64,000 nucleotides of DNA from Parvimonas sp. (GTDB taxonomy: Bacteria > Bacillota > Clostridia > Tissierellales > Peptoniphilaceae). Positions 9,239 to 17,688 of the stretch are shown in pieces (the stretch's first letter is position 1; each line of letters opens with the position of its first letter). The notes below the pieces were generated by a model that made no database searches, was not told where the DNA came from, and saw only the letters and a list, made by a program, of their open reading frames with translations. The DNA is taken from contig JALEHY010000058.1 in the NCBI GenBank assembly GCA_022770425.1, positions 20,223 to 84,222 of the forward strand, in the 5' to 3' direction. The position numbers and the translations under genes are program-made.

Positions 9239-10297
9239 ATGGCATTTGAAATGGAAACAGTTGAAAGCGGATTAGCAAAAATTAAAGTTTTTGGCGTTGG
9301 CGGTGGTGGAAATAACGCTATCTCAAGAATGAAAGCATCAGGTTTGAGAGGAGTAGATTTTATCGCTGTTAATACAGACAGACAAATACTTAATGCAATA
9401 GATATTGAAACAAAAATTCAAATTGGAGAAAAATTAACCAGAGGACTTGGTGCAGGAGCAAATCCTGCTGTTGGAGAAAAAGCTGCTGAAGAAAGCAGAG
9501 ATGAAATAATTGCTGCTCTTGAAGGAACAGACATGGTATTTATTACTGCCGGAATGGGTGGAGGTACAGGAACCGGTGCTGCTCCAGTTGTTGCAGGTAT
9601 TGCAAAAGAAATGGGAATTTTAACAGTTGGTGTTGTAACAAAACCATTCACTTTTGAAGGAAGAAAAAGAGCGGTACAAGCTGAACAAGGAATTGAGGCT
9701 TTGAAAGAAAAAGTTGATACTTTGATTACAATTCCAAACGACAGATTAATTCAAATTTCAGAAAAAAGAACAACAATGCTTGAAGCATTTGCTATGGCAG
9801 ATGAAGTTTTGATGAACGGTATTCAAGGTATTTCTGATTTGATTGCAGTTCCAAGTGTGATAAATCTTGACTTTGCGGATGTTAAATCTGTAATGGCGGA
9901 TCAAGGTGTTGCACATATGGGTATTGGTAGAGCGAGCGGAGAAAACAGAGCGGTTGATGCGGCTAAAATGGCGATAAACAGTCCGTTACTTGAAACTTCT
10001 ATTGACGGAGCGAAAGCTGTTCTTCTTAACGTTACAGCTGCTAATGTAGGTATCTTTGAAGCTCATGAAGCTGCCGAATTAATCAGAGAGGCTATTGACG
10101 GAGATGCAAATGTAATTTTTGGTTCAGGAATAGATGAATCTTTAGGTGATGACATTAAAATTACAGTTATAGCAACAGGATTTGATCCTCTTGTATCAGG
10201 GGGAACAAGAAAAGTTTCTAACCTTTCAAAACCGGCTCAAAAAGAAACAAAAAAAGATGACGGATTTGATTTGGATATCCCAAGCTTTTTAAGATAA
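9239..10297 (+). CDS. ftsZ: Cell division GTPase FtsZ
   Basis: Tubulin-like GTPase that polymerises into the Z ring. The N-terminal nucleotide motif [12 protein letters not shown], the tubulin signature [15 protein letters not shown] near residues 100-114, and the T7 synergy loop NLDFAD at 209-214 are all intact. A short linker leads to the C-terminal conserved peptide DLDIPSFLR that binds FtsA, SepF or other anchors. Length of 352 is slightly short because the linker is small. Its stop codon shares one base with the nrdR start (TAATG), so nrdR is probably coupled. Confidence 0.98.
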   Translation: MAFEMETVESGLAKIKVFGVGGGGNNAISRMKASGLRGVDFIAVNTDRQILNAIDIETKIQIGEKLTRGLGAGANPAVGEKAAEESRDEIIAALEGTDMVFITAGMGGGTGTGAAPVVAGIAKEMGILTVGVVTKPFTFEGRKRAVQAEQGIEALKEKVDTLITIPNDRLIQISEKRTTMLEAFAMADEVLMNGIQGISDLIAVPSVINLDFADVKSVMADQGVAHMGIGRASGENRAVDAAKMAINSPLLETSIDGAKAVLLNVTAANVGIFEAHEAAELIREAIDGDANVIFGSGIDESLGDDIKITVIATGFDPLVSGGTRKVSNLSKPAQKETKKDDGFDLDIPSFLR

Positions 10298-10743
10298 TGA
10301 GATGTCCCATTTGCGGTAACGACAGTACGAGAGTTTTAGATTCGAGAAACTCAAACGATAAAACAACGATAAAACGAAGGCGTTTATGTGAAAATTGTAA
10401 TTACAAATTTACCACTTATGAAAGAATGCCTGAATTTGAAATTTTTGTAATAAAAAAAGACGGGAGAAAACAAATTTTTTCAAGAAATAAAGTTTATGCC
10501 GGAATAAAAAAATGTTGTGAAAAGCGTTCAATTGACGAAAATGACATAGAAGATTTGATTAGTTCGATTGAAATGGAGATTAGACAAAATTATAAAAATG
10601 AAATTTTATCAACTGAAATCGGAAATTTAGTTCTGAAAAACTTAAAAACACTCGACGAAGTTTCTTATATTCGCTTTGCTGCAGTATATAAGGATTTTAA
10701 AGATGTCAAAGCATTTTTAGAGTATTTACAAACAGAATTTTAG
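10297..10743 (+). CDS. nrdR: Transcriptional repressor NrdR
   Basis: Zinc-ribbon/ATP-cone repressor of ribonucleotide reductase genes, which senses ATP/dATP. The protein opens MRCPICGND, with Cys3, Cys6, Cys31 and Cys34 forming the zinc ribbon, followed by the RRRLCENCNYKFTTYER pattern and an ATP-cone (about 49-139, VIKKDGRKQIFSRNK). Length of 148 is typical. Translation starts within the ftsZ stop codon (1-nt overlap). A strong terminator follows directly. Confidence 0.97.
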   Translation: MRCPICGNDSTRVLDSRNSNDKTTIKRRRLCENCNYKFTTYERMPEFEIFVIKKDGRKQIFSRNKVYAGIKKCCEKRSIDENDIEDLISSIEMEIRQNYKNEILSTEIGNLVLKNLKTLDEVSYIRFAAVYKDFKDVKAFLEYLQTEF

Positions 10744-10770
10744 AGAGAACAGTTTTACTGTTCTCTTTTT
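10744..10770 (+). terminator. Rho-independent terminator of the dcw-ftsZ-nrdR operon
   Basis: A 9-bp perfect stem (AGAGAACAG with CTGTTCTCT, 5-nt loop) starts on the base after the nrdR stop and runs into a T tract. Confidence 0.9.
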
Positions 10771-11186
10771 ATGTGTTTTTAATCTTTAAACTGTACAAAA
10801 TATTAAAAGAAGAATTAAATAACTTATATACCTTTAACAGTTAAAAGATTATATTAAATGTATGTTTGGGCATTTTACAATATGTATATGTATAATTAAA
10901 ATTTAACTACAAAAAATCTCAAAAAAGAGATTGATTTTTTATTAAATTAGTGGTATAATCTTTTTCTATGTCAACAAAGCATAAAATATGATTTATATAT
11001 GTCATAAAATTAAAGAAATAAATTTACATTTTTAAAAATGTAATATGTCGTTATAAAAGTGGTTAAAATATTTAAATTTATTGTAAAAAATGTTATTTTG
11101 TATAAAATAATCGAAAAAACTATTGACAAAAAGACATAAAAATGTATAATTATAGATATAAAATAAAATATGAAAAGGAGAATGAA
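10771..11186 (+). promoter_or_regulatory. Pilus operon upstream region with two promoters
   Basis: This 415-nt AT-rich stretch has no credible ORF. The proximal promoter is TTGACA 11123-11128, a 16-nt spacer, then TATAAT 11145-11150. A distal one is TTGATT 10931-10936, a 17-nt spacer, then an extended -10 (TGGTATAAT) at 10951-10959. The distal promoter overlaps a small hairpin followed by Ts (AATCTC, 6-nt loop, GAGATT, near 10916-10933), so a leader of about 220 nt would precede the shaft pilin. AAGGAG at 11175-11180 decides the start at 11187. Confidence 0.7.
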
Positions 11187-13187
11187 ATGACAAAGAAATT
11201 ATTTAAAAGCATAATGTCAAGTATGCTTGCAATTATCATGTTATTTGCTGTGGTAATTCCTAGCTATATTAGAGCGGATGAATCACAAAAAACTAAAGTA
11301 TCAGTTCATAAAATACTTATGGACAAAGGAGTTTTTAATGATTTTCAAGTAGGGTATACTGGAAAAGACAATACCAAGTATGATGGGAGAAAGATAAATA
11401 ATATTGATTCTTTCTTTGGAACGGGTGCTAAAGAAATTGAAGGAGTTGCATTTAGTGTTTACAAACAAGATGATAGTGGAGATAAAACGGGTACTCAACT
11501 TGGGTTAAATGATGAAGATGTAAAGGATAAAAAATTTAAATTGGTACAAGTTAATGGTTCAGATGTTGTTGTTACAAAAAATAGTAATGGAGCAGTTTCT
11601 GCTGATTTTACATTAGAGAATGGTACATACATTTTTGTTGAAGTTAAAGAAAAATCACCATATTTTAGTACACCTGAAGGAAAAGAACTAACAGAGGCAA
11701 AAGCTGTTCCTTTTAAATTGCAATTACCTATTACTAAGCCAGACGGAACAGGATATTTTAGTGAAACAGATCCTCTTCATGTATATCCAAAAAATACAGA
11801 AGATGTTCCGGTAATTGACAAAACATTTGAAGACGGAAGTAAAACGACTAAAAATGTTATGATTGGTGAAGAAATTCCATATAAAGTAACAACAAAAATC
11901 CCAAAAGGTTCTACTTATAAAACATTAAAGTGGACAGATACAATGGTTAAAGGATTGGATTTTAAGACTGGAAGTCTTACAATTACAAGTAAAGAGTTAG
12001 AATCTGAGAATTTAACAAAAGAAACAGACTATAAAATCACTGAAACAAAAAGAGGATTTGTTTTAGAATTTACAAATGAAGGTCTTACAAAAATAGAAAA
12101 AATTGCTAAAGAAAAAGAAGTAAATATAACATTAGCTTATAAGGCTGAACTTAATAAAGAGGCGATAATTGATACTGAAATACCTAATGAAATTAAGTTA
12201 GATTATGGAAATAGACCAAGTTTTGATTCATCTCCGAAACCTGTTACTCCAAAAGAAGAAGACGGAAAAATTAAAATTAAAATAACTAAAGAATGGGAAG
12301 AAACTTTAGAAAAGAGAGATGTTAATTTTGTAGTTTATGAAAAAGAAACAGGAAAAGAAGTAGGAAAGATTACTATTACTAAAGGTCAATCAGAAGGAAC
12401 TTTAGAAACAGGATTAGAAAAAAATAAAGAGTACATTGTAATAGAAGAAAAAGTTGCTGGAACATTACCTGAATATAAAAATGGAACAACTGGTGAACTT
12501 ACAATAAAAAATAAGAAAAATCCAAATCCTGATCCATTGAAACCAGAGCCACCAAAAGTAATCACTTATGGTAAAAAATTTGTAAAGATAGATTCTGGTG
12601 ACGAAAATAAAAAATTGTCAGGAGCAGAGTTTAAAATTTTGAATGATCAAGGTCAATATTTGGCATTGAAAGATGTTGACGAAAAAACACAAGAAATTGA
12701 AAAATATAAAACAGCAGAAAAAGCTTATCAAGATGAAGTTGCAAAAGCTACAACTGAAAATCCTAATACAGAAGAAATAAATAAGAAAAAGTTAGAAAGA
12801 GATAAAGCTTATGAAACTTTAAGTTTACAATGGAAATTTGTAAATGAAGATAGTAAGGCATTTGTATTTATTTCTGATCAAGAAGGTAAAATTGAAGTAA
12901 AAGGATTGAAACAGGGAATATACAAGTTGAAAGAAACTAAAGCTCCGAGTGGATATGCACTTCCTTCATCAGAATTTGAATTTACAGTTAATAAAGGAAG
13001 CTATTCATCAGGAGATATTAAATTTACACAAGCATCTCAATCACCTGATGCACAAAAAGTAGTTAACAAAAAAGTTACTATTCCTCAAACAGGTGGAGTT
13101 GGTACTTTAATATTCGCTGTTGTGGGTATATCTTTAATGGGTGTAGCTATATATGCTATGAAGAGAAGAAATAGCGAAGAAAAATAA
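11187..13187 (+). CDS. LPXTG-anchored shaft (backbone) pilin with isopeptide-forming domains
   Basis: Major pilin of a sortase-assembled pilus, 666 residues. Signal peptide (about 1-30, ending IRA-DES), then a pilin motif VYPKN near residue 200 whose Lys is the usual crosslinking nucleophile. Next come a fimbrial D2-type isopeptide domain (about 210-350), a CNA-B module, and a SpaA-like domain from about 455 with the E-box ETKAPSGY near 585. The cell-wall sorting signal is IPQTGG near 632, with a membrane segment and KRRNSEEK tail. A coiled, Ala/Glu-rich loop (about 510-550) interrupts the last domain. The start at 11187 is set by AAGGAG; an upstream in-frame ATG at 11142 overlaps the -10 box. 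Its own strong promoter and the downstream hairpin fit a highly expressed shaft subunit. Confidence 0.9.
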   Translation: MTKKLFKSIMSSMLAIIMLFAVVIPSYIRADESQKTKVSVHKILMDKGVFNDFQVGYTGKDNTKYDGRKINNIDSFFGTGAKEIEGVAFSVYKQDDSGDKTGTQLGLNDEDVKDKKFKLVQVNGSDVVVTKNSNGAVSADFTLENGTYIFVEVKEKSPYFSTPEGKELTEAKAVPFKLQLPITKPDGTGYFSETDPLHVYPKNTEDVPVIDKTFEDGSKTTKNVMIGEEIPYKVTTKIPKGSTYKTLKWTDTMVKGLDFKTGSLTITSKELESENLTKETDYKITETKRGFVLEFTNEGLTKIEKIAKEKEVNITLAYKAELNKEAIIDTEIPNEIKLDYGNRPSFDSSPKPVTPKEEDGKIKIKITKEWEETLEKRDVNFVVYEKETGKEVGKITITKGQSEGTLETGLEKNKEYIVIEEKVAGTLPEYKNGTTGELTIKNKKNPNPDPLKPEPPKVITYGKKFVKIDSGDENKKLSGAEFKILNDQGQYLALKDVDEKTQEIEKYKTAEKAYQDEVAKATTENPNTEEINKKKLERDKAYETLSLQWKFVNEDSKAFVFISDQEGKIEVKGLKQGIYKLKETKAPSGYALPSSEFEFTVNKGSYSSGDIKFTQASQSPDAQKVVNKKVTIPQTGGVGTLIFAVVGISLMGVAIYAMKRRNSEEK

Positions 13188-13220
13188 AAAACACATTAAT
13201 TTATGACAAATGATTAAATT

Positions 13221-13254
13221 ACTATATCAGAGGGAGACCTCTGATATAGTTTTA
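13221..13254 (+). terminator. Intercistronic hairpin between the two pilin genes (attenuator or mRNA stabiliser)
   Basis: A perfect 13-bp stem (13221-13233 with 13238-13250) closes a GAGA tetraloop and is followed by only four Ts. It lies 33 nt after the shaft-pilin stop and a few nt before the ribosome site of the next gene. The short T run suggests partial termination or 3'-end protection, giving more shaft than minor pilin. Confidence 0.75.
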
Positions 13255-13272
13255 TGAAAGGAAAGTGAAGCA

Positions 13273-14487
13273 TTGATAAGGGTTAAGAGAATATTATTTG
13301 GGGTTGTTACGGCTTTTATATTGCTTTTAAACGTTTGTGGATTTGCAAATGACATTTTTGCCGATACAAAAGGAGAAGTTAGTATTTTCCTTTATTCACA
13401 ACAAGAAAATTTTGAAAAGCATCCGGTGGTCGGCTCTAAACTTAAAGTTTGGAAACTTAGTGATGAGTACGAAAATAAAGAGAAAAAAGAGATTGTCGAT
13501 TCACTTGAAAAATTGAGTGTTGATGAGCTTGATAAAAAGTTTGAAAATTCACGTGTTACTGAACCAAGTGGTGTTGATGGGAAAATAGTTGTTTCAAACC
13601 TTGAAAACGGAGCTTATTATGTAAGAGAGGTTACAGATACACAAAAAGAGTATGAAGTAGAGCCGTTTGCGTTTAAAATTTCTGACAGTGAAAAAGTTTA
13701 TACTATAAAACCTAAGTTTATAAGGAAAATTCCTAAGGAAACTCCTCGTGGAAAAGTAAAGCTTTTAAAAATTTCAAATGAACAAAAAACTCTTGAGAAT
13801 GTAGGATTTAAACTTATTTCTCGTACTGCGTCCGGAGATTTTGAAGTTTTTGTTTCCGGCAAATATACTTTTGATGAAAAAGGAGAATCTAAAGTTCTTT
13901 ATACTGACAAAAACGGAGAAATATTTGTTGACAATCTTCCTGTTGGAGAGTACATTTTTAGAGAAGTAGAACCGTTGGCAGGTTATATTGTAAAAAGTAC
14001 GGATACTATGTTTAAGATAACTTCCGAAAATATGGTTCAGCTAAAAGTAGTTAACGATAAAACAAATAAAGGAGAAAAAGTTTTTGTTAAAACGTCTAAT
14101 GCTAAAAATCCTGAATTTTTAGAGGGAGCGATTTTCAGAGTTACCGTTAAGAAAGACGGAAATTATATTCCTGTACAAAGAGACGGTAAAGATTATGAAA
14201 TTACTTCAAAGAAAAATGGGGAATTTAAGGTTTCCGATTTGGATTTTGGAACATATTACCTTTGGGAAATTAAAGCTCCTAAAGGCTATAAACAACTTTC
14301 TGAACCGATAGAGTTTGTGATTGATGAAAATTCAAAAACTAATGAAATAACAGTTATAAAAAATGAACCTTTTAAACCTATGATACCAAAAACAGGAGAT
14401 ATAGTTTTTATTTCTATGGTTATTGGAGGAGCGATTGTTTTTATAACAGGGTATGTCATAAGTAGAGAAAAGAAAAAATACAGATAA
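13273..14487 (+). CDS. Minor/basal pilin with SpaA-like (CNA-B) domains and an LPXTG-type signal
   Basis: A 404-residue surface protein. TTG start at 13273 (AAAGGA about 10 nt upstream; no better ATG before the signal peptide), hydrophobic signal (about 7-29, to FADT), then three prealbumin-like SpaA/CNA-B domains, each ending in an E-box-like motif (YYVREV, YIFREVEPLAGY, YYLWEIKAPKGY). The sorting signal IPKTGD, a membrane segment and a KKKYR tail follow. Small pilins of this layout act as pilus base or minor subunits, added by class C sortases like those encoded downstream. Whether it is base or decoration cannot be decided from sequence. Confidence 0.85.
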   Translation: MIRVKRILFGVVTAFILLLNVCGFANDIFADTKGEVSIFLYSQQENFEKHPVVGSKLKVWKLSDEYENKEKKEIVDSLEKLSVDELDKKFENSRVTEPSGVDGKIVVSNLENGAYYVREVTDTQKEYEVEPFAFKISDSEKVYTIKPKFIRKIPKETPRGKVKLLKISNEQKTLENVGFKLISRTASGDFEVFVSGKYTFDEKGESKVLYTDKNGEIFVDNLPVGEYIFREVEPLAGYIVKSTDTMFKITSENMVQLKVVNDKTNKGEKVFVKTSNAKNPEFLEGAIFRVTVKKDGNYIPVQRDGKDYEITSKKNGEFKVSDLDFGTYYLWEIKAPKGYKQLSEPIEFVIDENSKTNEITVIKNEPFKPMIPKTGDIVFISMVIGGAIVFITGYVISREKKKYR

Positions 14488-14520
14488 AGGAATTTCAAAA
14501 GAAGTTCCTTTTTTATTTTT
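14486..14520 (+). terminator. Terminator after the minor pilin gene
   Basis: An 11-bp stem with one G-U pair (14486-14496 with 14501-14511, AAAA loop) overlaps the stop codon and ends in a long T-rich run. Confidence 0.85.
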
Positions 14521-14600
14521 CATTTAACAAATATATAATATAAATATTTACAGAAATAATTTAATAAAATAAAGATAAATGTTATGTACTAAGATAAAAT

Positions 14601-14725
14601 TGTGGTATAATAACTATGAGTTTAAGCCTTGTGATAAGGTTATATTTATTTTACCATTAATAAAATAATCTAAGGGGATTATGATATAATAATTATAAGT
14701 TTACACAAGATGTAATATAATAACG
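14601..14725 (+). repeat. Dispersed promoter/hairpin repeat, copy A
   Basis: Starts with an extended -10 (TGTGGTATAAT, TATAAT 14606-14611). An imperfect stem-loop follows with loop core GCCTTGTG at 14626-14633, then a second TATAAT near 14694 and a third at 14716-14721. It aligns over most of its length with copy B (15681) and in its first half with copy E (54776). It lies between the minor pilin terminator and the Panacea gene, and its last -10 probably drives that gene. Confidence 0.7.
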
Positions 14726-14763
14726 AAAGATCAAAATGTAATTGTTGATAAGGAGGTATTATT

Positions 14764-15222
14764 GTGGTTAAGGCTTTGTATGTTGCCAATACTTTTTTAA
14801 AATGTGGGTTTAATGAAAATATTGATATTTCTCCGATGAAATTACAAAAATTGATTTATATTTTGTATAAAGAGTATTTGCAATCTACAGGAAAAAAATT
14901 GTTTGAGGAAAGTTTTTCCGTTTGGAAATACGGACCTGTATTAGTTTCTGTATACAATGAATTTGAATCATATCAATCTAAACCGATAAAAGAGTTTTAT
15001 TTTGTCAGTGATCAGTATATGACAGTGGATTTTAATTCCAGTGATGATTTTAAAGCGGTGTTTGATAATGTTTGGGAAACTTATAAAAATTTTGATGGAG
15101 TTTCTTTGTCTGCACTTACACATTCAGAGGATACTGCTTGGGATAAAGCGAGAATTAGAAATGATGAATATTTATTAGATTTGGATATTTTAGAGGAGTT
15201 TTCATATGAAGAGAGATTTTAA
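14764..15222 (+). CDS. Panacea (DUF4065/SocA-like) domain antitoxin
   Basis: A 152-residue cytoplasmic protein with the Panacea hallmark near the N-terminus: a helix with LYVANTFLK, then ISPMKLQKLIYILYKEYL and the WKYGPVL motif, followed by an acidic C-terminus. Panacea proteins are antitoxins that pair with many unrelated small toxins. GTG start with AGGAGG six to eight nt upstream. The downstream gene overlaps by 17 nt, the tight coupling expected for a toxin-antitoxin pair. The pair sits between the pilins and their sortases and is bracketed by repeat copies A and B, so it looks like a later insertion. Confidence 0.82.
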   Translation: MVKALYVANTFLKCGFNENIDISPMKLQKLIYILYKEYLQSTGKKLFEESFSVWKYGPVLVSVYNEFESYQSKPIKEFYFVSDQYMTVDFNSSDDFKAVFDNVWETYKNFDGVSLSALTHSEDTAWDKARIRNDEYLLDLDILEEFSYEERF

Positions 15223-15523
15223 AAGGATAAATATTTCAAGAAAAGAAATAGATGAACCGTTCAATAACAAAAAATCTTCAATTCCCGTAGAAAATGAATT
15301 GTTATTAAAAGAAAACAAAGTAGATAAAAATTTATTTAACACTATAAAAGGACATAATTTATTAGGTTGGTGTGTTGGAATAGTTGTTGTAGTTTATATT
15401 GTTGAACGTTCACTTGGAGGAAAAGTTTCAGAAGTTGGAAAATCGGTTATTGAAATATTTAAATTATTGATATTTTCTTTATCCGGATACTTGTATGGAA
15501 CAAATTCAGCTAAAGGTAAATGA
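15206..15523 (+). CDS. Small membrane protein, candidate Panacea-neutralised toxin
   Basis: A 105-residue protein with a charged N-terminal half (about 1-48) and two hydrophobic stretches (about 50-67 and 83-100) separated by a short loop. No enzymatic motif is visible. It starts inside the Panacea gene (17-nt overlap) with AGAGGAG at 15192-15198. By family knowledge, small proteins coupled to Panacea antitoxins include membrane-damaging toxins, so a membrane-acting toxin is the inferred role. It could instead be a membrane anchor or a harmless neighbour. Confidence 0.6.
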   Translation: MKRDFKRINISRKEIDEPFNNKKSSIPVENELLLKENKVDKNLFNTIKGHNLLGWCVGIVVVVYIVERSLGGKVSEVGKSVIEIFKLLIFSLSGYLYGTNSAKGK

Positions 15524-15529
15524 TATTGT

Positions 15530-15575
15530 AAAAAGCACAATTAAAGCAAAAATTTAGTTTGTGCTTTTTGTTTTT
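15530..15575 (+). terminator. Terminator of the Panacea pair
   Basis: An 11-bp stem (AAAAAGCACAA at 15530-15540 with TTGTGCTTTTT at 15559-15569) closes an 18-nt loop and ends in Ts, 7 nt after the stop codon. Confidence 0.8.
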
Positions 15576-15680
15576 CAAGAGGTAATTGTAACGGGATATG
15601 TGATTTTTAAATTTATTTTAATTAAATTATATTCAATTTGCCAAATACAGATGTATATTAATATAGTTATATAACAGAAA

Positions 15681-15838
15681 TTATGTTATAATAACTATAA
15701 GTTTATGCCTTGTGATAAAGTTGTAGTTATTTCACCATAATTACCTTGGATAAATTATCAAAAGAAATTATGGTATAATAATTTCGAAGTTTATACATTT
15801 TAATAAACTTATATTAATTATAATATAATACGGAATAC
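15681..15838 (+). repeat. Dispersed promoter/hairpin repeat, copy B (tandem units)
   Basis: TATAAT 15687-15692. Stem 15693-15706 with 15715-15728 (13 of 14 pairs, loop GCCTTGTG 15707-15714). Second dyad ACCATAATT 15734-15742 with AATTATGGT 15766-15774. A second unit begins at the extended -10 TGGTATAAT 15771-15779 and has its own stem AAGTTTAT 15787-15794 with ATAAACTT 15803-15810. It fills most of the gap between the Panacea terminator and the first sortase. Confidence 0.75.
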
Positions 15839-15860
15839 TATGAAAAATGACAAGGAAAAT

Positions 15861-15890
15861 TGTGCTATAATAGTATACTTAATAAAGAGG
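15861..15890 (+). promoter_or_regulatory. Sortase operon promoter -10 and ribosome site
   Basis: Extended -10 (TGCTATAAT, hexamer 15866-15871) is followed by a small palindrome (AGTATACT) and AAAGAGG at 15884-15890 before ATG 15896. The sortases therefore have a promoter separate from the pilins. Confidence 0.6.
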
Positions 15891-15895
15891 TTTTT

Positions 15896-16780
15896 ATGAT
15901 AGATGTAAAAAGAAAAAAGAAGAAAAAAAAGAAAAGTCAATGGCCTTTTATTTTGATTTTTATTTTGGGGTTGTTGGTTTTACTTTATCCTCAGGTTTCA
16001 AGGTTGTATTACAGAATTGATTCTAAAAATGTAATTTCCAATTTTGATTCTGAAAAAGAAAAATTATCAACCGAAGAAATTAAAAGGAGAATGGAGCTTG
16101 CAAAAGCATTTAATGAGTCTTTACATAATGTCGTTACAGAGGATCCTTACTCCGATGAGAAGAAAAAAGAGGGACGTGCGGAATATGCAAGAATGCTTGA
16201 GATAAATGAGTATATAGGGCATATTCAAATTCCAATTATTGATGTTGATGTTCCTATGTATGCAGGAACAAGCGAAGAGGTTTTACAAAAGGGAGCAGGA
16301 CATTTGGAGGGTAGTTCACTTCCTATTGGAGGAATTAATACTCATACAGTTATTACTGCCCATTCGGGGTTACCTACTGCAAAATTATTTACTGATTTAT
16401 CAAAAGTTCAGATAGGAGATACATTTTATATTCACAATTTTGCCGAGATTTTAGCTTATCAGGTGGATCAGATTAAGGTTATAGAACCGAGTGAGTTTGA
16501 TGATTTGTTGATTGTAAAGGACAAAGATTATGCAACTTTGTTGACTTGTACGCCATATATGATAAATTCTCACAGACTTTTGGTGAGAGGTCACCGTGTA
16601 GAGTATGTTAAGGAGCTTGTTGACAGAGAAATTTTAGAAGGAAAACAAAATATGGTATATATGTATCTTTTTTATTTTGCGATATTTGTTGTAATTATTT
16701 TGATAATTTTGACTGTTTATTTTGTTTTAAAGAAAAGGCGTTTGAAGAAAAAATTGAAAAATTTTTCGATTAATGATTAG
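15896..16780 (+). CDS. Class C (pilus) sortase 1
   Basis: Membrane transpeptidase that polymerises LPXTG pilins. Lys-rich N-terminus, membrane segment (about 17-36), lid motif DPY near residue 85, catalytic His156 (TAHSG), Cys218 in TLLTCTPY and Arg227 (SHRLLVRG), then a second membrane segment (about 250-275) and a basic tail. This double-anchored layout with a DPY lid defines class C. ATG 15896 is preferred over an in-frame upstream ATG at 15860, which overlaps the promoter; AAAGAGG gives 5-nt spacing. Sortase 2, six nt downstream, is its closest relative in the window, which suggests duplication. Confidence 0.95.
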   Translation: MIDVKRKKKKKKKSQWPFILIFILGLLVLLYPQVSRLYYRIDSKNVISNFDSEKEKLSTEEIKRRMELAKAFNESLHNVVTEDPYSDEKKKEGRAEYARMLEINEYIGHIQIPIIDVDVPMYAGTSEEVLQKGAGHLEGSSLPIGGINTHTVITAHSGLPTAKLFTDLSKVQIGDTFYIHNFAEILAYQVDQIKVIEPSEFDDLLIVKDKDYATLLTCTPYMINSHRLLVRGHRVEYVKELVDREILEGKQNMVYMYLFYFAIFVVIILIILTVYFVLKKRRLKKKLKNFSIND

Positions 16781-16785
16781 AGGTT

Positions 16786-17688
16786 ATGAAGTTGAATTTA
16801 AAAAAAGAAAAAAACTCGAATAAAAATTTTGAAAGAAAGAGGAAGAAAAAAATATATCCTTTTGTGATAATATTTTTTCTTGGTTTTTGTATTTTAAGTT
16901 ATCCTTTTATTTCACAGTTTTATTATAGAGTAGAAAGTGGAAAAGATATAAATGTTTTTGAAAATGAAGTCAGAAAATTGAATACAGAAGACGTTTTGGA
17001 AAAGATAAGACTGGCTAAGGCTTACAATTCAACTTTGGATTCTTCAAAACTTTCTGACCCTTATACAGATAAGGAAAAGAAAGAAGGCATTATTGCTTAT
17101 GCAAAAATGCTTGAAGTTCATGCTATGATAGGGCATATTGAAATTCCTAAAATTGATGAAGATATACCGATTTATGCGGGAACTACCGAAGAAGTTTTAC
17201 AAAAAGGTGCAGGGCATTTGGAGGGTTCGTCATTGCCTGTAGGAGGAGAAAGTACACATACGGTAATAACCGCTCACAGAGGGTTACCTACAGCTAAACT
17301 TTTTACAAAACTTGATAAATTAGAAATAGGTGATATCTTTTTAATTCATAACATAGAAACTGTTTTGGCCTATCAGGTTGATAACATTATTACAGTTGAA
17401 CCGACAGATTTTGAACCTGTTTTAGTTAAAGACGGTAAAGATTATGCAACATTGTTGACTTGCACACCGTATATGATAAATTCTCACAGGCTTTTGGTAA
17501 GGGGTCATCGTATCGAATATACTCCGCTTGAAATGGCAAAAGTTTTGAAAAGACGAAAAACTTTTTTTAGAAGATATTTTGTGTATGTACTTGGAATCAC
17601 TTTGTTTTTTACGCTTTTGTTTGTTTATATTTTTAGAGATTATTTGATGATTAAGAAAAAATTGAAAGGATTAGGGCTTTATGAATAA
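16786..17688 (+). CDS. Class C (pilus) sortase 2
   Basis: A 300-residue class C sortase: basic N-terminus, membrane segment (about 25-43), lid DPY near residue 90, His164 (TAHRG), Cys226 in TLLTCTPY, Arg235, and a C-terminal membrane anchor (about 260-280). Long identical runs with sortase 1 around the active site (MINSHRLLVRGHR, GTTEEVLQKGAGHLEGSS versus GTSEEV) point to tandem duplication. Two closely related class C sortases with separate substrates are common in pilus islands. Which of the two pilins each handles cannot be inferred here. Confidence 0.95.
   Translation: MKLNLKKEKNSNKNFERKRKKKIYPFVIIFFLGFCILSYPFISQFYYRVESGKDINVFENEVRKLNTEDVLEKIRLAKAYNSTLDSSKLSDPYTDKEKKEGIIAYAKMLEVHAMIGHIEIPKIDEDIPIYAGTTEEVLQKGAGHLEGSSLPVGGESTHTVITAHRGLPTAKLFTKLDKLEIGDIFLIHNIETVLAYQVDNIITVEPTDFEPVLVKDGKDYATLLTCTPYMINSHRLLVRGHRIEYTPLEMAKVLKRRKTFFRRYFVYVLGITLFFTLLFVYIFRDYLMIKKKLKGLGLYE

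Noticed and set aside
11142..11186. Earlier start for the shaft pilin
   Set aside because: The ATG at 11142 overlaps the TATAAT of a good promoter; AAGGAG supports 11187.
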